A stretch of DNA of 64,000 nucleotides from Microbacterium lacticum. Its GTDB lineage: Bacteria > Actinomycetota > Actinomycetes > Actinomycetales > Microbacteriaceae. The DNA lies in NCBI RefSeq assembly GCF_006716815.1, contig NZ_VFPS01000001.1:1-64000 (forward strand), in the 5' to 3' direction. Of the stretch, positions 55,679-64,000 are shown in pieces. A program made the position numbers and the translations under genes. The number at the start of each line of letters is the position of its first letter. Position 1 is the stretch's first letter. Below the pieces are notes generated by a model. It made no database searches, was not told the origin of the DNA, and saw only the letters and a program-made list of their open reading frames with translations.

Positions 55679-58197
55679 TGCGCGTCCCTCTCTCCTGGCT
55701 GCGTGAGTACGTCGACGTCCCGGCGGATGCCACGACGGACGACATCTTCGCGGCGCTCGTCTCGATGGGTTTCGAAGAGGAGGAGGCGCTCTCCTTCGAG
55801 GTGACCGGCCCCGTCGTCGTCGGCCAGGTGCTCTCGTTCGACGAGGAGCCGCAGAAGAACGGCAAGACGATCCGCTGGTGCCAGGTGGACGTCGGCGAGG
55901 CGGAGCCGCGCGGCATCGTGTGCGGCGCCTCGAACTTCTTCGTCGGCGACAAGGTCGTCGTCTCGCTCCCCGGCGCCGTGCTGCCCGGCCCGTTCCCGAT
56001 CTCGGCCCGGAAGACCTACGGACATGTCTCGGACGGCATGATCGCCTCGGCGCGCGAGCTCGGACTCGGCGACGAGCACTCCGGCATCCTGCGCCTCGGC
56101 GAACTCGGCCTCGACCCGGCGCCGGGGACGGACGCGATCGCCCTGCTCGGCCTCGACGACGTCGCGGTCGACGTGAACGTCACGCCCGACCGCGGCTACG
56201 CACTGTCGATCCGTGGCATCGCCCGCGAATACGCGCACGCGACGGGAGCGGAGTTCCGCGACCCGGCCGCGCACGAGTGGGATGACGTGCAGCCCGGCAG
56301 CGGCTTCCCGCTCGCCGTCGACGACCAGAGCCCGATCCGCGGCCGCGTCGGCGCGAGCGAGTTCGTCGTGCGCGTCGTCCGCGGCGTCGACCCGGCGCGT
56401 CCGACCCCGCCGTGGATGGTCGCACGGCTCACGCTTGCGGGCATCCGCTCCCTCGGCATCCTCATCGACATCACCAACTACGTGATGCTCGAGCTCGGCA
56501 ACCCGATCCACGGCTACGACCTCGACCGCCTCCAGGGCGGCATCACGGTGCGCCGCGCCGGCGCGGGGGAGAAGCTCACGACCCTCGACGGCAAGGAGCG
56601 CGCGCTCTCGACCGAAGACCTGCTCATCACCGACGAGTCGGGCCCGATCGGTCTCGCCGGTGTGATGGGCGGCGGCACGACGGAGATGACGGATGCCACG
56701 CGCAACGTGCTCATCGAAGCGGCGATCTTCGACACCGTGTCGATCGCGCGCACCGCGCGGCGTCACAAGCTGCCCTCGGAGGCGTCGCGCCGGTTCGAGC
56801 GCGGCGTCGACCCGCTGATCCCGTTCGTCGCGGCCCGCCGCGTGGCCGACCTGATGGTCGAGCTCGCCGGCGGCACGCTCGACGCGGAGCTCGGCGGAGC
56901 GCTGTACGGCGAGGTGTTCGTGCCGTCGATCGAGCTGCCGCGCGCGTTCGTGCCGGCCCTGATCGGCGTCGACTACACGGATGCCGAGATCACCGGCGCG
57001 CTCGAGACGATCGGCTGCGAGGTCACGGCGCTTCCGGACGCGGACGCGGGCTGGGAGGTCATCCCGCCGTCATGGCGCCCCGACCTCACCGACCGGTGGA
57101 CGCTCGCCGAAGAGGTGGCGCGCATCCACGGGCTCGACCGCATCCCGTCGGTGCTGCCGACCCCGCACGGCGTCAGCGCCGGGCGCGGCCTCACGCCGCT
57201 GCAGAAGGGGCGTCGCCGTGTCGCGAACGCGCTCGCCGCCGCCGGGTTCGTCGAGACGCCGTCGTTCCCGTTCACGACCTCGGAGGCGAACGACCTGCAC
57301 GGGTCGGCGTCGGGCGAGCACGTCGAGCAGGTGAAGCTCGCCAACCCGCTCGACGGTCAGGCGCCGTACCTGCGCCGCTCGCTCGTGCCGGGGCTCCTGC
57401 AGGTCGCGCACCGCAACCACTCCCGCGGGTTCACCGACCTCGCCCTGTTCGAGACCGGGCTCGTCTTCACCCCCGAGCCGGGGGTGGCCTACGGCACCGA
57501 CGAGGTGCCGCCGCTCGGCGAACGCCCGAACGACGAGACCCTGGCGGCCCTGACCTCCGCGATCCCGCCGCAGCCGCGTCACGTCGCGGTGCTGCTGACG
57601 GGGAACGCCGCGCCCAAGCGCCCCGGACACGCGCCCGTCGCCGCCGACCTCGCCGACGCGCTGTCGGCCGTCGAGGCGATCGGCGCGGCGGCGGGCGTGC
57701 GCATCGAGGTGGCGCAGGGGCAGCGCGCGGCGCTCCACCCCGGCCGCACGGGCGTGCTGTCGGCGGCGGGCGTCGAGGTCGGCTACGTCGGCGAGCTGCT
57801 GCCCGCCGTGTCGGCGGCGGCGGACCTGCCGGGCCGGGTGTACGTGGTCGAGCTCGATCTCGACGGCGTCCTGTCGCTCGCCGGGACGCCGGAGGTCGAC
57901 GCGTCGCTGTCGGGATTCCCCGCCGCCACGCAGGACGTGTCGCTCGTCGTGGGCGACGACGTCGTGGCCGGTGACGTGCGGGCCGCGCTCATCGAGGGTG
58001 CCGGAGAGCTGCTCGAATCGGTGCGGCTCGTCGACGACTATCGCGGGCAGGGCCTCGAGGCGGGGCAGAAGAGCCTCACGTTCGCGTTGCGCTTCCGGGC
58101 CGACGACCGCACGCTGACCGCCGCCGAGGCGACCGAGGCGAAGCTCGCCGGCGTCGCCGTGGCCGCCGCGCGGTTCGGCGCGACCGTGCGCGAGTAG
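55678..58197 (+). CDS. pheT: Phenylalanine--tRNA ligase beta subunit
   Basis: 839 residues. B1 start MRVPLSWLREYVDVP, OB-fold tRNA-binding domain (about 40-150), B3/B4 with the editing site, B5, and a C-terminal ferredoxin-fold anticodon-binding domain (SGFPAATQDVSLVVGDDVVAGDVRAALI). Assembles as alpha2beta2 with PheS. Start overlaps the pheS stop by 1 nt (TGATG). Confidence 0.96.
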   Translation: MRVPLSWLREYVDVPADATTDDIFAALVSMGFEEEEALSFEVTGPVVVGQVLSFDEEPQKNGKTIRWCQVDVGEAEPRGIVCGASNFFVGDKVVVSLPGAVLPGPFPISARKTYGHVSDGMIASARELGLGDEHSGILRLGELGLDPAPGTDAIALLGLDDVAVDVNVTPDRGYALSIRGIAREYAHATGAEFRDPAAHEWDDVQPGSGFPLAVDDQSPIRGRVGASEFVVRVVRGVDPARPTPPWMVARLTLAGIRSLGILIDITNYVMLELGNPIHGYDLDRLQGGITVRRAGAGEKLTTLDGKERALSTEDLLITDESGPIGLAGVMGGGTTEMTDATRNVLIEAAIFDTVSIARTARRHKLPSEASRRFERGVDPLIPFVAARRVADLMVELAGGTLDAELGGALYGEVFVPSIELPRAFVPALIGVDYTDAEITGALETIGCEVTALPDADAGWEVIPPSWRPDLTDRWTLAEEVARIHGLDRIPSVLPTPHGVSAGRGLTPLQKGRRRVANALAAAGFVETPSFPFTTSEANDLHGSASGEHVEQVKLANPLDGQAPYLRRSLVPGLLQVAHRNHSRGFTDLALFETGLVFTPEPGVAYGTDEVPPLGERPNDETLAALTSAIPPQPRHVAVLLTGNAAPKRPGHAPVAADLADALSAVEAIGAAAGVRIEVAQGQRAALHPGRTGVLSAAGVEVGYVGELLPAVSAAADLPGRVYVVELDLDGVLSLAGTPEVDASLSGFPAATQDVSLVVGDDVVAGDVRAALIEGAGELLESVRLVDDYRGQGLEAGQKSLTFALRFRADDRTLTAAEATEAKLAGVAVAAARFGATVRE

Positions 58198-58211
58198 CGG
58201 GCTCGCCGGTC

Positions 58212-58243
58212 GGCAGTGGGGCGGGGGTTCCCGCCCCACTGCC
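58212..58243 (+). terminator. Terminator after pheST
   Basis: GGCAGTGGGGCGGG and CCCGCCCCACTGCC form a perfect 14-bp stem with a GGTT loop, followed by GTTC with a weak T tract. Confidence 0.8.
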
Positions 58244-58276
58244 GTTCCCGGGGTGCGCTGACTAGGCTCGGTGGGG

Positions 58277-59047
58277 ATGATCGAGACATCCGCCGTCCCC
58301 GCCCTGCAGCTGTCGGGCCTCGTCAAGCGCTTCGACGACAAGGTCGCCGTCGCCGGCATCGACCTGGTGGTGCCACCCACCTCGTTCTACGGCCTCGTCG
58401 GGCCGAACGGCGCCGGAAAGACCACGACGCTGTCGATGGCGACGGGGCTGCTGCGTCCCGACGCGGGCACGGCGTGGGTGCACGGCGTCGACGTCTGGGC
58501 CGACCCGGTCGCGGCGAAGGCGATGATCGGCAACCTCGCCGACGGGGTGCGGCTGTTCGACCGTCTCACCGGCGAGCAGCTCATCACTTACACGGCGATG
58601 ATGTTCTCGGTGCCGCGCGAGCAGATCGCGCCGCGCGTGGCCGACCTGCTCGACCTGATGGACCTCCGCGAGGCGGCGGGCGTCATCGTCGCCGACTATT
58701 CGGCCGGCATGACGAAGAAGGTCGCCCTCGCGTGCGCGCTCGTGCACGCGCCGCGCCTGCTCGTGCTCGACGAGCCGTTCGAGTCGGTCGACCCCGTCTC
58801 GGCGGCGAACATCGAAGACGTGCTGCGCTCGTACACCGCGACGGGCGGCACCGTGATCGTCTCGAGCCACTCGATGGACCTCGTGCAGCGCATGTGCGAC
58901 CACGTCGCGGTGATCGCCGCCGGCCGGGTGCTCGCGGCGGGCACGGTCGACGAGGTGCGCGGCGCGCAGTCGTTGCAGGACCGTTTCGTCGAGCTCGTCG
59001 GCGGACGGCACACGAGCGAGGGGCCGGCGTGGTTGCGACAGTCCTGA
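58277..59047 (+). CDS. ABC transporter ATP-binding protein
   Basis: A 256-residue exporter ATPase. Walker A GPNGAGKTTTLSMA, a variant signature DYSAGMTKKVALACALVH, Walker B LLVLDEPFESVDPVS, and H loop SSHSMDLV. It pairs with the overlapping permease gene. ATG 58277 is favoured because TAGGCT (58263-58268) ends 8 nt before it; GTG 58271 is too close to the -10. Substrate unknown. Confidence 0.87.
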   Translation: MIETSAVPALQLSGLVKRFDDKVAVAGIDLVVPPTSFYGLVGPNGAGKTTTLSMATGLLRPDAGTAWVHGVDVWADPVAAKAMIGNLADGVRLFDRLTGEQLITYTAMMFSVPREQIAPRVADLLDLMDLREAAGVIVADYSAGMTKKVALACALVHAPRLLVLDEPFESVDPVSAANIEDVLRSYTATGGTVIVSSHSMDLVQRMCDHVAVIAAGRVLAAGTVDEVRGAQSLQDRFVELVGGRHTSEGPAWLRQS

Positions 59048-60612
59048 GGCTCCGCTACCGCATTCTCGGCAACACGCTCGCGCGGCGGCCCTGGCAGCTG
59101 GTCGGGTTCTGCTTCGGCATCATCTGGGCCCTCGGCATCCTCGCACCCGTCGTCTCGGTGCTGATCGGCCTCTCCCGCCTCGACGATCTCGCCCCGGTGC
59201 GCGCCGTCGCGATCCTCGGCGGCTCGGCCCTCCTCCTCGGCTGGATCGTCGGCCCGCTCCTGATCGCAGGCGTCGACACGACGGTGGATGCCACGAAACT
59301 CGCGACCTTCCCGCTGACGACCCGTCAGGTGATGACGATCCTCACCGCGACCGGGCTCACCGGCATCCCCGGCATCGCGACGTCGATCGCGGCGCTGGCG
59401 ACGCTCCTCCTCTGGGTGCGCTCGCCGCTCGCCACGCTGGTGGCCGTGCCCTGCATCGCCCTCGCGGTGCTCACCTGCGTGATCGCGAGCCGCCTGGCAT
59501 CCGCCCTCAGCACCGGGCTCGGCGGCAACCGTCGCGGACGCGAGCTCGTCGGCACGATCGTGCTCGTGGCGGTCATCTTCGCGGGGCCGCTCGCCACCGG
59601 CGCCGTCGCCGCACTCTCCAACGCGGGCGACGTCGGCGCACAGTTCGGCCACGCGTCCGTCGTGCTCGGGTGGACGCCCTTCGGCGCCGCGTGGGCCGTG
59701 CCGGGCGACGTCGCCGCGGGGTCGTACGTCACGGCGGCGCTGAAGTTCGTGATCGCCGCCGCGACCGTCGCCGTGCTGTGGGCGGCGTGGCACGCGGCGC
59801 TCACCCGCGCCACGGTGTCGCCGCCGCGGCAGACGACGCGCTCGGTGCGGCCCGGGCGACTGGGCCTGTTCGGCGTCATGCCCACGGGCGGCGTCGGCGC
59901 GACGTGGGCGCGCTCGCTGACCGGCTGGCTGCGCGACCCTCGCTACCTGCGGCAGCTGATCGTGGCGCCGCTGTTCCCGATCCTCTTCGCCTTCACCGGC
60001 GGCGTCGACGGGTTCATGTTCGCGGCGTCGCCGATCTTCGTCGCGTTCGTGCTGTGCATCGCCGGGTACAGCGACATCTCCTACGACGGCACGGCGTTCG
60101 CCTCGGTGCTCTCGAGCGGCATCCGCGGGCGGCAGGACCGGTGGGGCCGCATTCTCGGCGCCGCCTGCGTCGGCGTTCCGCTCACGATCGCGATCGCGGT
60201 GATCACGGCGATGATCGGCGGTCACGCGTCGACCCTCCCTGCGATCCTCGGCGCAGCCCTCGGTCTGCTGCTGGCCGGATACGGGGTGACGGCGGTCTCG
60301 TCGGCGCTCATCGTCACTCCGGTCGCCGCGCCGGGCGACAGCCCGTTCAAGACGGTGCCCGGACAGACCTTCGTCAGCGGGCTCCTCGTCTTCGTGGTGC
60401 TCGGCGCCTGCGGCCTCCTCGCTGCGCCCGCGCTCATCGTCGGGATCATGGGCATGGTCGGCGGCGACCCCGCCGTCGGCGTCGCCGCCCTCGCCGTGGG
60501 AGTTCTCGGCGGCGCCGTCGTCACCGTCGCGGGCGTGCTGATCGGCGGGCGCACCCTCGAGCGCACGGCGCCCGACCTGCTGCAGCGCATCAAGGCGTTC
60601 CCGGTCGGCTGA
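59029..60612 (+). CDS. ABC exporter permease, large membrane protein
   Basis: A 527-residue integral membrane protein with about 12 hydrophobic segments in two similar halves, each with polar loops facing the cytoplasm. I cannot place it in a named family beyond ABC-2-like permeases. GTG 59029 follows GAGGGG and overlaps the ATPase gene by 19 nt. The export substrate is unknown. Confidence 0.8.
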   Translation: MVATVLRLRYRILGNTLARRPWQLVGFCFGIIWALGILAPVVSVLIGLSRLDDLAPVRAVAILGGSALLLGWIVGPLLIAGVDTTVDATKLATFPLTTRQVMTILTATGLTGIPGIATSIAALATLLLWVRSPLATLVAVPCIALAVLTCVIASRLASALSTGLGGNRRGRELVGTIVLVAVIFAGPLATGAVAALSNAGDVGAQFGHASVVLGWTPFGAAWAVPGDVAAGSYVTAALKFVIAAATVAVLWAAWHAALTRATVSPPRQTTRSVRPGRLGLFGVMPTGGVGATWARSLTGWLRDPRYLRQLIVAPLFPILFAFTGGVDGFMFAASPIFVAFVLCIAGYSDISYDGTAFASVLSSGIRGRQDRWGRILGAACVGVPLTIAIAVITAMIGGHASTLPAILGAALGLLLAGYGVTAVSSALIVTPVAAPGDSPFKTVPGQTFVSGLLVFVVLGACGLLAAPALIVGIMGMVGGDPAVGVAALAVGVLGGAVVTVAGVLIGGRTLERTAPDLLQRIKAFPVG

Positions 60613-60620
60613 GGGTCGTC

Positions 60621-61625
60621 ATGACCGACGTGCTGATCCTCGGCGGAACCGGCTGGCTCAGCGGCCGCATCGCCGAGCGGTGGATGGATGCCGGGGCATC
60701 CGTCACGTGCCTCGCGCGCGGCACCCGGCCGGTTCCATACGGCGCCCGGCTCGTCGTCGCCGACCGGGATGAACCGGAGGCGTACGACGCCGTGCGGGGT
60801 CGGGACTGGGACGAGGTCGTCGAGGTCTCGTCACGGAGCACCCACGTCGCCGCCGCGGCTGCAGCGCTCGCCGGCGACACGCGGCACCTCACGTACGTCT
60901 CGAGCGTCTCGGTGTACGCCGCGAACAACGAGGAGGGCGCCGACGAGGGGGCATCGCTCGTCGAACCCGCCGCGCTCGGCGACGACGGCGACTACGCCCG
61001 GGCGAAGGCGGCATGCGAGGCGGCCGTGCGCGCCGCCTTGCCGCACCGCACGGCGATCGTCCGGCCGGGTCTCATCGGGGGGCCCGGCGACCCCACCGAT
61101 CGCTTCGGGTATTGGGTGTCGCGCTTCGCGCTCGCCGAGGGCGGTGCCGTGCTCGTGCCGGACGCACCAGTCGTGCGCGTGCAGGTCATCGACGTCGACG
61201 ATCTGGCAGCGTTCGTCGCCGCCCTCGGCGCCGCAGGCTTCAGCGGCACGGTCAACGCGGTCGGGGATCCGTCGCCGCTTCCCGCGGTGCTCGCGGCCGC
61301 ACGCGAGGCATCCGGACACACCGCCGAGGTCGTCCCGGCCGCCCCCGACTGGCTCGCCGCGCAGGGCGTGCAGCACTGGATGGGACCGCGCTCCCTCCCG
61401 CTGTGGCTGCCCGACGACATGCCGGGCTTCGCGACGCGCTCGAACGCCGTCTACCGGATGCTGGGCGGTGCCCTGCGTCCACTGCGGGAGACGCTCGTGC
61501 GGACTCTCGAAGACGAGCGGGCGCGCGGGCTCGACCGGGCACGGAGCGCCGGAATCACGCGCGAGGACGAGCTCGCCCTCATCGCGGCCCTGCGTTCGGG
61601 AGGAGATCTGCACGCGGGAGGGTGA
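60621..61625 (+). CDS. NAD-dependent epimerase/dehydratase family protein
   Basis: A 334-residue extended SDR. The nucleotide motif LILGGTGWLSGRIAERW is at the N-terminus, then TYVSSVSVYAANNEEGADEG and DYARAKAACEAAV, a YxxxK-type catalytic pair (Tyr and Lys of YARAK). Resembles actinobacterial reductases of the NmrA/isoflavone reductase type. Substrate unknown. ATG 60621 lies 8 nt after the permease stop, so it may be cotranscribed with the exporter. Confidence 0.82.
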   Translation: MTDVLILGGTGWLSGRIAERWMDAGASVTCLARGTRPVPYGARLVVADRDEPEAYDAVRGRDWDEVVEVSSRSTHVAAAAAALAGDTRHLTYVSSVSVYAANNEEGADEGASLVEPAALGDDGDYARAKAACEAAVRAALPHRTAIVRPGLIGGPGDPTDRFGYWVSRFALAEGGAVLVPDAPVVRVQVIDVDDLAAFVAALGAAGFSGTVNAVGDPSPLPAVLAAAREASGHTAEVVPAAPDWLAAQGVQHWMGPRSLPLWLPDDMPGFATRSNAVYRMLGGALRPLRETLVRTLEDERARGLDRARSAGITREDELALIAALRSGGDLHAGG

Positions 61626-61721
61626 ATCGGGGCCCGCGGTCCTCCCGAGTGCAGAAGTCCGCCCGAACGCCGCCGCGACGGCCGGACCGTCCCGACCCAC
61701 CCCGAGGCTCCCGACACGGAT

Positions 61722-61751
61722 TTGCGGCCCTGCGGGCGCGGGCGGTAGGGT
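61722..61751 (+). promoter_or_regulatory. Promoter of the argC leader
   Basis: TTGCGG (61722-61727), an 18-nt spacer and TAGGGT (61746-61751), which ends 6 nt before an ATG opening a 26-codon ORF. The spacing is the same as for the leaderless genes in the window. Confidence 0.55.
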
Positions 61752-61757
61752 CGCGGC

Positions 61758-61838
61758 ATGCTCGTGGCCGACCCGCTCACCGTCTCGACGGTGTTCCGCG
61801 CGCCCCGACGTCTCGACCTCCGCGGCCGCCGACTGTAG
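61758..61838 (+). CDS. Putative arginine-rich leader peptide upstream of argC
   Basis: A 26-codon ORF starting 6 nt after the -10. The sequence ends in FRAPRRLDLRGRRL: six Arg in the last 13 residues, read by CGC, CGA, CGT, CGC, CGC and CGA. CGA and CGT look rare in the neighbouring genes. Downstream, GGCGAC (61838-61843) can pair with GTCGCC at either 61858-61863 or 61880-61885, mutually exclusive stems before the argC ribosome binding site. This is the layout of an amino-acid attenuator sensing arginyl-tRNA. Translation is not shown, and no U-run terminator is visible, so control may act on translation. Confidence 0.5.
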   Translation: MLVADPLTVSTVFRAPRRLDLRGRRL

Positions 61839-61923
61839 GCGACCCCGCATGCTCCCCGTCGCCGGGTCGAGCAGTGGGAGTCGCCGTCTCCGGCCCCGAG
61901 CCCACAGACAATAAGGTTGAGAA

Positions 61924-62970
61924 ATGACCTATTCGGTCGCCGTCTCCGGCGCCTCCGGCTATGCGGGTGGCGAGATCCTGCGCCTGCTCGCCGCCCATCC
62001 CGACATCGAGATCACCACCGTCACCGCGCACAGCAACGCCGGCGACCCGCTCGCCGTGCACCAGCCGCATCTGCGCTCGCTCGCGCATCTCACGCTCCAG
62101 CCGACCACCCCCGAGGTGCTCGCCGGGCACGACATCGTCTTCCTCGCGCTGCCGCACGGCCAGTCGGGGCAGTACACCGACGCGCTCGCCGGCACGCCGC
62201 TCGTCATCGACGCCGGCGCCGATCACCGGCTGACGTCGGCGGATGCCTGGGCGCAGTTCTACGGCGGCGACTTCCACGACCCGTGGGTCTACGGCGTCCC
62301 CGAGCTCCCCGGCGGCCGCGCCGCGCTCGCCGGGGCCAGCCGGATCGCGGCGCCCGGCTGCAACGCCTCGACGGTGTCGCTGAGCCTCGCGCCCGGCGTC
62401 GCCGCGGGCGTCATCGACCCGTCCGACATCGTGAGCGTGCTCGCCGTCGGCCCGTCGGGGGCCGGCAAGAGCCTCAAGACGAACCTCCTCGCCGCCGAGA
62501 TCCTCGGCTCGGCGAACCCGTATGCCGTCGGCGGCACGCATCGCCATATCCCCGAGATCCAGCAGGCGCTGGCCGCGGCCGGCGCGTCGGCGGGGGTGAC
62601 GCCCGACGTGCGGATCTCGTTCACGCCGGTGATCGTGCCGATGGCGCGGGGCATCCTCGCCGCCTCGTCGGCGCCGATCGCGGCGGGCGTGACCGACGCG
62701 CAGATCCGGGATGGCTGGCAGTCGGCCTACGGCGACGAGAGCTTCGTGCAGCTGCTGCCCGAGGGGCAGTTCCCGCGCACCGCCGACGTGCTCGGCGCGA
62801 ACACGGCCCTTCTCGGCCTCGCGATCGACCGCTCCGCGAACCGCGTCGTCGTGGTCGCCGCGGTCGACAACCTCGTGAAGGGCACCGCGGGTGCCGCCAT
62901 CCAGTCGATGAACATCGCCCTCGGCCTCCCCGAGGACCGGGGCCTGACCGTGAACGGAGTCGCCCCGTGA
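61924..62970 (+). CDS. argC: N-acetyl-gamma-glutamyl-phosphate reductase
   Basis: Third step of arginine synthesis. 348 residues. Rossmann motif [16 protein letters not shown], active-site Cys in [25 protein letters not shown], and [21 protein letters not shown] near the end. ATG 61924 follows AAGGTTGAG. Its stop overlaps the argJ GTG. Probably first gene of argCJBD, with a leader ORF ahead. Confidence 0.96.
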   Translation: MTYSVAVSGASGYAGGEILRLLAAHPDIEITTVTAHSNAGDPLAVHQPHLRSLAHLTLQPTTPEVLAGHDIVFLALPHGQSGQYTDALAGTPLVIDAGADHRLTSADAWAQFYGGDFHDPWVYGVPELPGGRAALAGASRIAAPGCNASTVSLSLAPGVAAGVIDPSDIVSVLAVGPSGAGKSLKTNLLAAEILGSANPYAVGGTHRHIPEIQQALAAAGASAGVTPDVRISFTPVIVPMARGILAASSAPIAAGVTDAQIRDGWQSAYGDESFVQLLPEGQFPRTADVLGANTALLGLAIDRSANRVVVVAAVDNLVKGTAGAAIQSMNIALGLPEDRGLTVNGVAP

Positions 62971-64000
62971 CCGCCACGTCTGCGCAGGGAGTGACCGCGC
63001 CCGCAGGGTTCGAGGCGGCGGGGGTCGCCGTGGGCCTCAAGTCCACCGGCGAGCCCGACGTCGCCGTCGTCGTCAATCGCGGCCCGCTCGCCGTCGGGGC
63101 CGCCGTCTTCACGAGCAACCGCGCGAAGGCGAACCCGATCCTGTGGTCGCAGCAGGCGATCGCCGACGGCGTGGTCGAGGCGATCGTGCTGAACTCCGGC
63201 GGCGCGAACTGCTTTACGGGCAGCTTCGGCTTCCAGACGACGCACCAGACCGCCGAGAAGGCCGCGGAGCTGCTGGGCATCAGCCCCGGCGACGTGCTCG
63301 TCTGCTCCACCGGGCTCATCGGGACGGGCGACGAGACGTTCCGCGCCAAGGTGCTCACGGGCACCGAAGACGCGATCTCGCAGCTCTCCGCGGACGGCGG
63401 CGAGAGCGCCGCGCGCGCGATCATGACGACCGACACCGTGCCCAAGACGAGCACGCACACCGGCGACGGCTGGACGATCGGCGCGATGGCGAAGGGCGCC
63501 GGCATGCTCGCGCCGGGCCTCGCGACCATGCTCGTCGTCCTCACGACCGACGCCGTGCTCGACGCCGCCGAGGCCGACGCGCACCTGCGCGCGGCGACGC
63601 GCGTGAGTTTCGACCGGCTCGACTCCGACGGCTGCATGTCGACGAACGACCAGGTGACACTCCTGGTCAGCGGGGCATCCGGGATCACCCCCGACCCCGC
63701 CGCCTTCGGCGCGGCGCTCACCGAGGTCTGCCTCGACCTGGCCGCTCAGCTGCAGCGCGACGCCGAGGGCGCGAGCCACGACATCACGATCCGCGTCGTC
63801 GGCGCCGTCTCCGAGGCCGATGCGGTCGAGGTGGGCCGCTCCGTCGCCCGCAACAACCTCTTCAAAACGGCGATCTTCGGCAACGACCCCAACTGGGGGC
63901 GCGTGCTCGCCGCGATCGGCACCACCCAGGCATCCTTCGACCCCTACGCGGTCGACGTGAGCTTCAACGGCGTGCGCCTGTGCAGTGCGGGAGCGCCCGA
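62967..64000 (+). CDS. argJ: Bifunctional glutamate N-acetyltransferase/amino-acid acetyltransferase (partial)
   Basis: Recycles the acetyl group from N-acetylornithine to glutamate and can also acetylate glutamate. The gene starts at GTG 62967 and runs off the window; about 344 residues are visible. [41 protein letters not shown] carrying the Ala-Thr self-cleavage site, and [24 protein letters not shown] normal ArgJ is about 385-405 residues, so the last 40 or so are missing only because the window ends. Confidence 0.95.
   Translation, partial: MTATSAQGVTAPAGFEAAGVAVGLKSTGEPDVAVVVNRGPLAVGAAVFTSNRAKANPILWSQQAIADGVVEAIVLNSGGANCFTGSFGFQTTHQTAEKAAELLGISPGDVLVCSTGLIGTGDETFRAKVLTGTEDAISQLSADGGESAARAIMTTDTVPKTSTHTGDGWTIGAMAKGAGMLAPGLATMLVVLTTDAVLDAAEADAHLRAATRVSFDRLDSDGCMSTNDQVTLLVSGASGITPDPAAFGAALTEVCLDLAAQLQRDAEGASHDITIRVVGAVSEADAVEVGRSVARNNLFKTAIFGNDPNWGRVLAAIGTTQASFDPYAVDVSFNGVRLCSAGAP

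Overview
This 64 kb window is high-GC DNA with strong GAC/GCC/CTC codon bias and frequent GTG starts. Its gene order is that of an actinobacterial chromosome: dapB ... thyA-folA-dapA-rnj ... ftsK-pgsA-cinA-clgR-DUF3046-recA-recX ... miaB-miaA ... dapF ... hflX ... lexA-LysM ... his ... infC-rpmI-rplT ... pheST ... argCJ. Small markers (DUF5302, DUF3046, DUF1844, PriA-type HisA) and the overall style fit Microbacteriaceae, most likely Microbacterium. The species call is inference. I see no tRNA, rRNA, CRISPR array or replication origin.

Layout. 0-6.5 kb: DctA transporter, DUF5302 protein, PNPase with a long leader, an aldo/keto-reductase-like protein with a degenerate catalytic site, a histidine phosphatase. 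6.5-11.5 kb: a membrane protein, GNAT, dapB, and a minus-strand redox group (thioredoxin, DUF4395, OsmC, TIGR01777). 11.6-20 kb: thyA-folA, then an accessory patch (a frame-disrupted DUF6578 gene, an SDR, and an AbiEi/DUF559 gene bracketed by inverted 69-bp palindromic repeats), then dapA and rnj. Behind rnj sits a one-gene insertion flanked by a 52-bp near-perfect repeat of the rnj 3' end. 20-27 kb: a tandem-repeat field, ftsK, pgsA, cinA, clgR (SigR/SigH-like promoter), recA (LexA box), recX. 27-36 kb: an ABC exporter, miaB-miaA, GNAT, dapF, DyP peroxidase, an RsmC-like methyltransferase, hflX. 36.1-37.5 kb: a complete IS481-family element with a TCTAGC target duplication, then two palindromic repeats. 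37.5-43 kb: S9 peptidase and a LysR-controlled mesX-mesD pair (a folate-independent methionine synthase system). 42.8-51 kb: lexA, a LysM protein, hisC-hisB-hisH-priA, SseB, DUF1844, infC (ATC start), rpmI, rplT, rRNA methyltransferase. 51-64 kb: gluABCD-type amino-acid ABC system, pheST, an ABC exporter, an epimerase, a putative arginine-rich leader peptide, argC and argJ (cut by the window end).

Together the genes cover diaminopimelate/lysine (dapA, dapB, dapF), histidine, arginine and methionine synthesis, tRNA modification, RNA turnover (pnp, rnj) and the SOS circuit (lexA, recA, recX, probable LysM division inhibitor). Many genes look leaderless: a TAnnnT -10 hexamer ends 6-8 nt before the start codon. 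Three observations stand out as possibly undescribed: the arginine-rich leader ORF before argC, the rnj-tail duplication around an orphan gene, and a strand-symmetric heptamer GGATGCC/GGCATCC that recurs across the window and appears to override codon preference.
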